Origin: Hymenoscyphus infarciens
Taxonomy: Eukaryota; Ascomycota; Leotiomycetes; Helotiales; Helotiaceae
NCBI GenBank assembly: GCA_001414345.1
Contig: LLCB01000711.1
Location: 1 to 11,542, forward strand
Reading direction: 5' to 3'
Length of the DNA: 11,542 bases
Below are positions 6,968 through 11,542 of this stretch, in pieces (position 1 is the stretch's first letter; every line of letters begins with the position of its first letter). Both the position numbers and the translations under genes were made by a program. The notes below the pieces were generated by a model. It saw only the letters and a list, made by a program, of their open reading frames with translations. It searched no databases and was not told the origin of the DNA.

Positions 6968-8170
6968 AAGTATATATAAATAGTTTTTAAGTATAAAAGA
7001 CTTAATAATATTATTATCTTTAAACCTAATATAAACAGAACTAACTCCTTTAATATTAATTGTTTTTACTTCGCTCTACTTAACTAGTTTATAGGCTTAT
7101 AATCTACAAAATAGAGCTTATTATATATTATATGTTTTGTTAGTAGTAGTGTCTAGTATAAAATTAGATTTATTATTTATAGAGTTAGAGGTAGTAGTAA
7201 GAACCTGTTTAGCTTGTCTAGTATTTAATAAGGAGTTAAAGGTATCTATACTAGTATTAGTATTAGAGTTTATGTTTTTGTTTTGAGTATTATTTACCTC
7301 GAAGTCTAGATTATCTAGGCTAATATTATCCTCTCTATTATTAATAACTTAAGTATTATTATAATCGAGGTTAGTAAATATAATATCAACGTTTATATCT
7401 CTTTTATCTTAAGATAAGCTCTTTTCTTCTCTTTCTTTATTAAGGCTAGCCTTAAATATACTCTTTTTAAATATAAAGCCTTTAAGTACTTTTTATAAAT
7501 TAAGGTAGTAATACTTATTTATAAAGTATATAGCCTACTTATAATAGATATAGTATTTCCCTTTTATAATCTTATAAGGCTTCTTTCCTTTATAGTTCTT
7601 ATAAAGTATAGAGCTTATAAAAGCTTCTTCTTTAAACTCTTATCTTTTAGACTCGTTTATAAGATTAGAGAATAAGTTCTCTATAGTATAGGTATTAATA
7701 TCGTTTTATAAGGATTAAGTTATATTAGATATAATATTCTTATAATCCTTACTTAGATTATTAAGTACCTAGGCTATAACTACCTATCTAGGTAGTTCTA
7801 TACTTTTAGCTCTTAATTAATTACTAAGATATTTAACCTTATTAAGGTATTCTTTTATAGAAGAGAACCTCTCTAAGGAGGTATTAAAGAACTCTCTATA
7901 TAGTATAAATTTAGAAGAGAACTCTTTAGAACTATAGAGGTTCTTAAGTACGTCCTAAGCTGCTTTAGTATTATTCTTATCTTAAATTTATAGAAGTGAG
8001 CTATCTTCTATAAGTAATATTATATTACTTAATACTTTATGTTCTTATTTAAAGTTGCCTTTAATATAAGATATAATCGATTTAATTTATCCTTCCTTAG
8101 TAAAGAAAGCCTTAGTATATATAGTTTAGACTTTATAATTTATAGAGCTCTTAAGCTTTTAAATGCTTAT
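6968..8170 (-). pseudogene. Copia A gag and protease (RIP-killed)
   Basis: This is one frame of 401 codons from 8170 to 6968 with no frameshift. The likely start is ATA (from ATG) at 8170, 29 bp after the LTR, followed by SI*KLKSSINYKV, which fits the copia capsid start (LxxxNYxxW). A typical capsid follows to about 7600. The nucleocapsid zinc knuckle is preserved only as spacing: Tyr codons at 7552, 7543, 7528 and 7513 stand exactly in a C-x2-C-x4-H-x4-C pattern (TGT to TAT, CAC to TAC). A polar linker precedes the protease, whose active-site Asp remains at 7153-7151 (ILD, then TTT), and the domain runs to IKSFILKNYLYI. X4 then interrupts it. Stops lie at Gln or Trp codons. Confidence 0.88.
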
Positions 8171-8186
8171 ATGTTTATTATAAGAA

Positions 8187-8199
8187 GGTATTACTACTA
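8187..8199 (-). promoter_or_regulatory. Candidate primer binding site of copia A
   Basis: Immediately after the 5' LTR, the minus strand reads TAGTAGTAATACC. Position fits, and TAG would derive from the canonical TGG by one RIP change. The primer tRNA cannot be named from this. Confidence 0.5.
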
Positions 8200-8708
8200 T
8201 ATAAGAATAGTTACGTGATGAAGTAGTTAGGGAGTAAATATATATAAATTATATATATATATAAATATATAGGTATATGTATATATATACCTTATTTCTA
8301 TCTTTTTAGTATACTAAAGGCCTCCTTATATAGACTAAAGGCTTAGTAGTCTTAGTACGTAGAACTAGGTATAGAATTAGGTCTATAGTATATAATATCT
8401 ACTAAGGTAGTAGACTTATACTAATCTAGTGATTTCTTTATACTTTTAGGATAAAGAGCTAAAATAAAGGATCCTTTATTTTAGGTCTATATATTAACGC
8501 GTTACTCTAGAGTGCTTTTAATATATTATAGACGCGCGGTTATATGATATACTTATTAGGCTTACTAAATAGGCTTATATAAGATTAAGTACGTAATCCT
8601 AGGTAGCTTATAGTATAAGTTATAAATTATTTATAATAATTTTATTAATTTAGACTTAAATACTTTAAATCTATAACTTACTAATCTTATATTATTATAT
8701 ATATTATA
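8200..8708 (-). mobile_element. Copia A 5' LTR (right), 509 bp
   Basis: It is the partner of 1711-2219, of the same length. It precedes gag on the element strand, so it carries the element's former promoter. It is more heavily mutated than the left copy: of about 56 transitions, some 48 have A/T here and only about 8 have A/T in the left copy. Eight reverse cases show both copies were hit independently. The flanking bases (AAGTC left of 1711, TAATT after 8708) do not form a target duplication. Confidence 0.92.
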
Positions 8709-8870
8709 TAATTTAAGTTGATTTATAAAACGATTTAAAGTAAGAAACCGATTTATAAAACGATTTAAAGTAATTTAACCTGATTTATAAAATGATTTAA
8801 GGTAATTTAAGTTGATTTATAAAACGATTTAAAGTAAGAAACTAATTTATAAAACGATTTAAATTATAAA
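8709..8870 (+). repeat. 30-bp tandem array of X5
   Basis: About five imperfect units of GATTTATAAAACGATTTAA with AGTAAGAAACC or the shorter linkers. It is the same array as 5395-5595 and the reverse of 127-416. Confidence 0.8.
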
Positions 8871-10000
8871 CTAACTTATAATCTAGCTTTTAACTTAGTT
8901 TAAAAAATATATCTAAAATAAAGTATTTAAAAGAAAAAATAAAAAGTCTAGAGAGAGTGTTTTTTTTTTTAAAGGCGATTTAAGTACGTTTTTATATATA
9001 AACCTTATATAATTTTTATATTCTAGTAGTCCTTAAATTTAGAGCTACTAGTGTATAGGTTTTAGTATATTATGTAACTAAAGTAGGTTATATAGTAGGG
9101 CGTGGCTTTTATACTAGGTCGCTCTTACTAAACATAGTATACTATGTATAACTAGCTATATAACAGCTAAGACCTAGTATATAGGCTACCTCTACCTTCG
9201 ACTTTAACTTTAATATCTTTAACTTTAATATCTTCGACTTTAATATCTTTAACTTTAATACTTTAATATTAATAACGATAACAACAATAATAATAACTCT
9301 CTATTACTATTATATTATATTTGTTACTTAGTATTAGGCTACTTATTAGTATTATAATCTATATTATATTTATTACGTTTACTACCCTGGTTAATTCTAT
9401 GTTATTAAATAATAATAATATACTCTTTCTTTTTTAATAATTTAGGTATATTTTATAGTTAGACTTTTAGTAGAGTAAATTAGAGCTATTAAGTTAGTTA
9501 CCTAGTAAATTAGAAGTATCTAATTTATTATCTACGTTATTACTATTACTATTACTATTACTATCGCTTTTAGTATATATTATTTCTACTTTTACTTTCT
9601 AAACTAACATATATACCTTATAGTTTCTAACTAACTAACTAAATAAACTAATTATATTAAGACATATATATAGAGATAACGTTATTTAGGTTAGTAGAAC
9701 ATTTAGTAGAATATTTAGTAGAATATTTAGTAGAATAATTAGTAGAATCGGTGGAATTAGTAGAATTAGTAGAATTAGTAGAAGTAGGACTTAGGTATTC
9801 GACAAGCTAGAGTATATTATATAAGAGTAGTATAGCTATATAATATATACCTAATTACGTAATTCTAGTCTTTTTTTATATGTATTTTTAAGTAATAAAT
9901 AGTTTTTAGTACTAATTTAATACTACTCTAATACTAAGTTACTACTAGTTTAAGATAGGTCTAGAATTAAGTTAATACTAGTTTAAGGCGTCTTAGTTTA
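8709..10000 (+). mobile_element. X family copy X5, 5' truncated, heavily RIPed
   Basis: It is collinear with X4 from inside the 30-bp array to the AT-rich right field. It has array 8709-8870, T-run block 8880-9195, former CTTCGA array 9195-9262, former CGA triplets 9270-9295, conserved block 9300-9640, GTAGAATTA minisatellite 9690-9783 and ATATAAGAGTAGTATAGCTA at 9818-9837. Similarity fades at about 9990. The left terminus is missing because the copia A LTR begins there. No right terminus of the X4 type is visible, so copia B probably cut it. CpG and CpA are almost gone: CTTCGA reads CTTTAA. Short insertions relative to X3 and X4 occur near 9410 and 9490. No gene. Confidence 0.75.
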
Positions 10001-10149
10001 GTTATAGTTTATAAAGTAATAATAGATTATATAAGAAGTAAAAGGTAAAAAAGAATTAATTAACTTAAATAAAAACTAAGAAGCTATCTACTCTATATAT
10101 ATATATAGGCTATATCTAGCCTTCTAGTTTAATACTAGTATAGCCTTAA

Positions 10150-10189
10150 GTTTAAAACTACGCTTTAAGTTTAAAACTATAGATATAAC
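10150..10189 (+). repeat. Short direct duplication, CTTAAGTTTAAAACTA type
   Basis: Two adjacent units of about 20 bp share TTTAAGTTTAAAACTA or its near variant. Confidence 0.7.
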
Positions 10190-10193
10190 TAAT

Positions 10194-10370
10194 CTATTAA
10201 ATAGTGTTAATCTATATACTTAGATAGTATTTAGTCTATTAGATAGTGTTAATCTATATTAGATATTAATTAGTCTATTAGATACTAGTAATCTATATTA
10301 GATATTATTTAGTCTATTAGATACTAGTACTCTATATTAGATATCGTTTATCTAGACTAGAAATCGTTAA
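10194..10370 (+). repeat. 39-bp minisatellite with an internal ~19-bp half period
   Basis: CTATTAGATA recurs at 10236, 10275 and 10314 (period 39), with an earlier unit at 10194 that is 42 bp long. Each unit is itself two related halves, AGTCTATTAGATACTAG and AATCTATATTAGATATT, so the array grew from a shorter ancestor. Confidence 0.85.
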
Positions 10371-10561
10371 TCTAGGAATATTATACTATAGTAGTATAAT
10401 TAATTATAATTAATTATAAGTATAAGTACTTATTATATACTAATACACTCTCTTAATAAGTACTTCTATTTAAGTTATTTTAATATATTAGTTAAGAGTA
10501 TTAATCTTTAGTTTTTACGTATTAGTATATAACTTATTATTCCTAGCTATATAAGGAATTA

Positions 10562-11474
10562 TTAGAATTTTATTTTATTAAGTACTTTAGTAAAGCTTTC
10601 TACTTTTTAATTTATTAATTTTATATATATTAGATCTATAGTTCCTTTAACTAATAAGTCTCTTATATAGTAGTATTTAATAGTAATATACTTTATTCTT
10701 TTATAATATATAGAGTTATAGTCTAATTATAGAGCTCCTTTATTATTAGTATATAAACCGAATTTCTTTTATTTATAAAAACCTAGTTCTTTAACTAAGG
10801 CTATTATATAGACAGATTCTTTTAAGGCTATATTTATAGCTATATATTTAGCTTTAGTTATAGATTAAGCTATAATGCTTTATAGCTTAGAATACTATAT
10901 AATTAGTTCTCTAGCTAAGTAAAAAATATATCTAGTAGTTAATTTAGTACTATTAATATTACTAATATAATTAGAGTTATAAAAGCCGTTTATAAAATAG
11001 CTAGATATATCTTTTATTATATATATAATATAGTAGCGAATAGTTATTTTTAGATATCTTAATATATACTTAGCTACTATAAAGTATTCTTTAAAAGGGT
11101 TTAATATATATCTTAATAGTATAATAGTAGTATAGGCAATATCTAGTCTAGTATAAATAAAGATATATAATAGATAGCTAATTATTACTTAAAATTATTT
11201 AATATCTTCTAGACTAGCTTAAAATTAATTTAATATTAATTTAATCTTAGAATCTATTAGTATATAAATAGAATTATAATTAAGGAGATTATACTTATCT
11301 AATACTTTAGATATATATTTTTCTTAGCTTAGTTTTAGCTATTTATTTTCCTTAATAATATCTACGCCTAGGTAGTCTTTAATAGGACCTAAGTCTTTAA
11401 TATTAAAGTATTTCTTAAGTTTATTAATAAGACTTTTAATAAGTTCTTCTATAAGTCTAATTATTACTAAGTTA

Positions 11475-11504
<30 letters not shown>
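10562..11504 (-). pseudogene. Copia B reverse transcriptase end and RNase H, partial
   Basis: This is a second copia lineage, clearly different in sequence from copia A. In one frame from 11476 to 10562, without frameshift, it holds YIDNL (for YVDDL, 11482-11468), then a LGPIKDYLGVDI stretch and TRLDIAYTT. KYILRYLK, GFYNSNYISN (for GFTDSDYAGD), TKAKYIA (for TEAEYIA), LYTNNKGALQL (for LYTDNQGAIQL) and ESFTKVLNKIKF before a TAA follow. The second RT Asp and the RNase H acidic residues are Asn or Lys. Stops sit at Gln/Trp positions. Upstream of YIDNL only a TA microsatellite remains before the window edge, so the rest of RT is missing or replaced. Confidence 0.88.
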
Positions 11505-11505
<1 letters not shown>

Positions 11506-11542
11506 TAGTAGAACGATTTATATATATATATATATATAAATT
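11478..11542. repeat. (TA)n microsatellite in two blocks
   Basis: TA runs at about 11477-11502 and 11518-11538 are separated by CTAGTAGAACGATT. The run joins the copia B catalytic motif directly and encodes alternating Tyr-Ile in that frame. Confidence 0.9.

Larger units (their letters stand above)
10001..10561 (-). other. Putative 3' untranslated region and LTR of copia B
   Basis: The position fits: it directly follows the end of the copia B frame (stop 10562-10564) on the element strand and separates it from X5. The stretch is very AT-rich, contains two 39-bp-class repeat systems and no reading frame. A second LTR would lie outside the window, so neither border can be fixed. The left border is placed where X5 similarity ends. 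Confidence 0.35.

Noticed and set aside
2283..11504. A retron, diversity-generating element or other novel RT system
   Set aside because: The domain order and motifs are those of ordinary Ty1/copia, with paired LTRs for copia A, so no new RT class is needed.
1..11542. Mitochondrial DNA or a centromere, because of the AT content
   Set aside because: The AT richness comes from C-to-T and G-to-A changes in recognisable nuclear retrotransposons, with normal-GC repeat copies alongside. No mitochondrial gene is present. A centromere cannot be excluded by position but nothing specific supports it.

Overview
The window looks like a block of dead, nested transposable elements from the nuclear genome of a filamentous ascomycete (Pezizomycotina). 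No gene in it looks functional. The sequence is extremely AT-rich over most of its length. CpA and TpG are almost absent and TpA is in large excess. Repeated copies differ almost only by transitions. These are the marks of repeat-induced point mutation (RIP), a fungal pre-meiotic defence. Species cannot be named from the sequence.

Two Ty1/copia retrotransposons lie on the minus strand. Copia A is nearly complete: LTRs at 1711-2219 and 8200-8708, a candidate primer binding site at 8187-8199, gag-protease at 6968-8170 and integrase-RT-RNase H at 2283-5288. Both coding parts read through without any frameshift. They are broken only by stops at former Gln/Trp codons and by RIP-type missense changes in catalytic and metal-binding residues. 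Copia B is a 3' remnant (RT catalytic motif to RNase H, 10562-11504) cut by the window edge, followed by a putative LTR (about 10010-10561).

A second repeat family, called X here (no name recognised), occurs as five pieces: X1 (1-518, reverse), X2 (519-1164, forward), X3 (1165-1710, reverse), X4 (5289-6967, complete, forward) and X5 (8709-about 10000, forward). X4 has terminal inverted repeats and sits in the copia A reading frame at the protease/integrase border, with a short target duplication. X is a mosaic of minisatellites and carries a small Ser/Asp- then Arg-rich reading frame of unknown meaning.

Mutation load differs strongly between neighbours. X3 and the left half of the left LTR (about 1165-1960) keep CpG, CpA and normal GC, while X5 and the copia coding regions are almost fully converted. 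Comparing X3, X4 and X5 lets the RIP context be read directly: C is lost before A and G and kept before T and C. The inferred history is that X copies and copia A accumulated, X4 jumped into copia A, and RIP destroyed most of it. The flanks of copia A belong to two differently oriented X copies, so recombination or rearrangement also took place.
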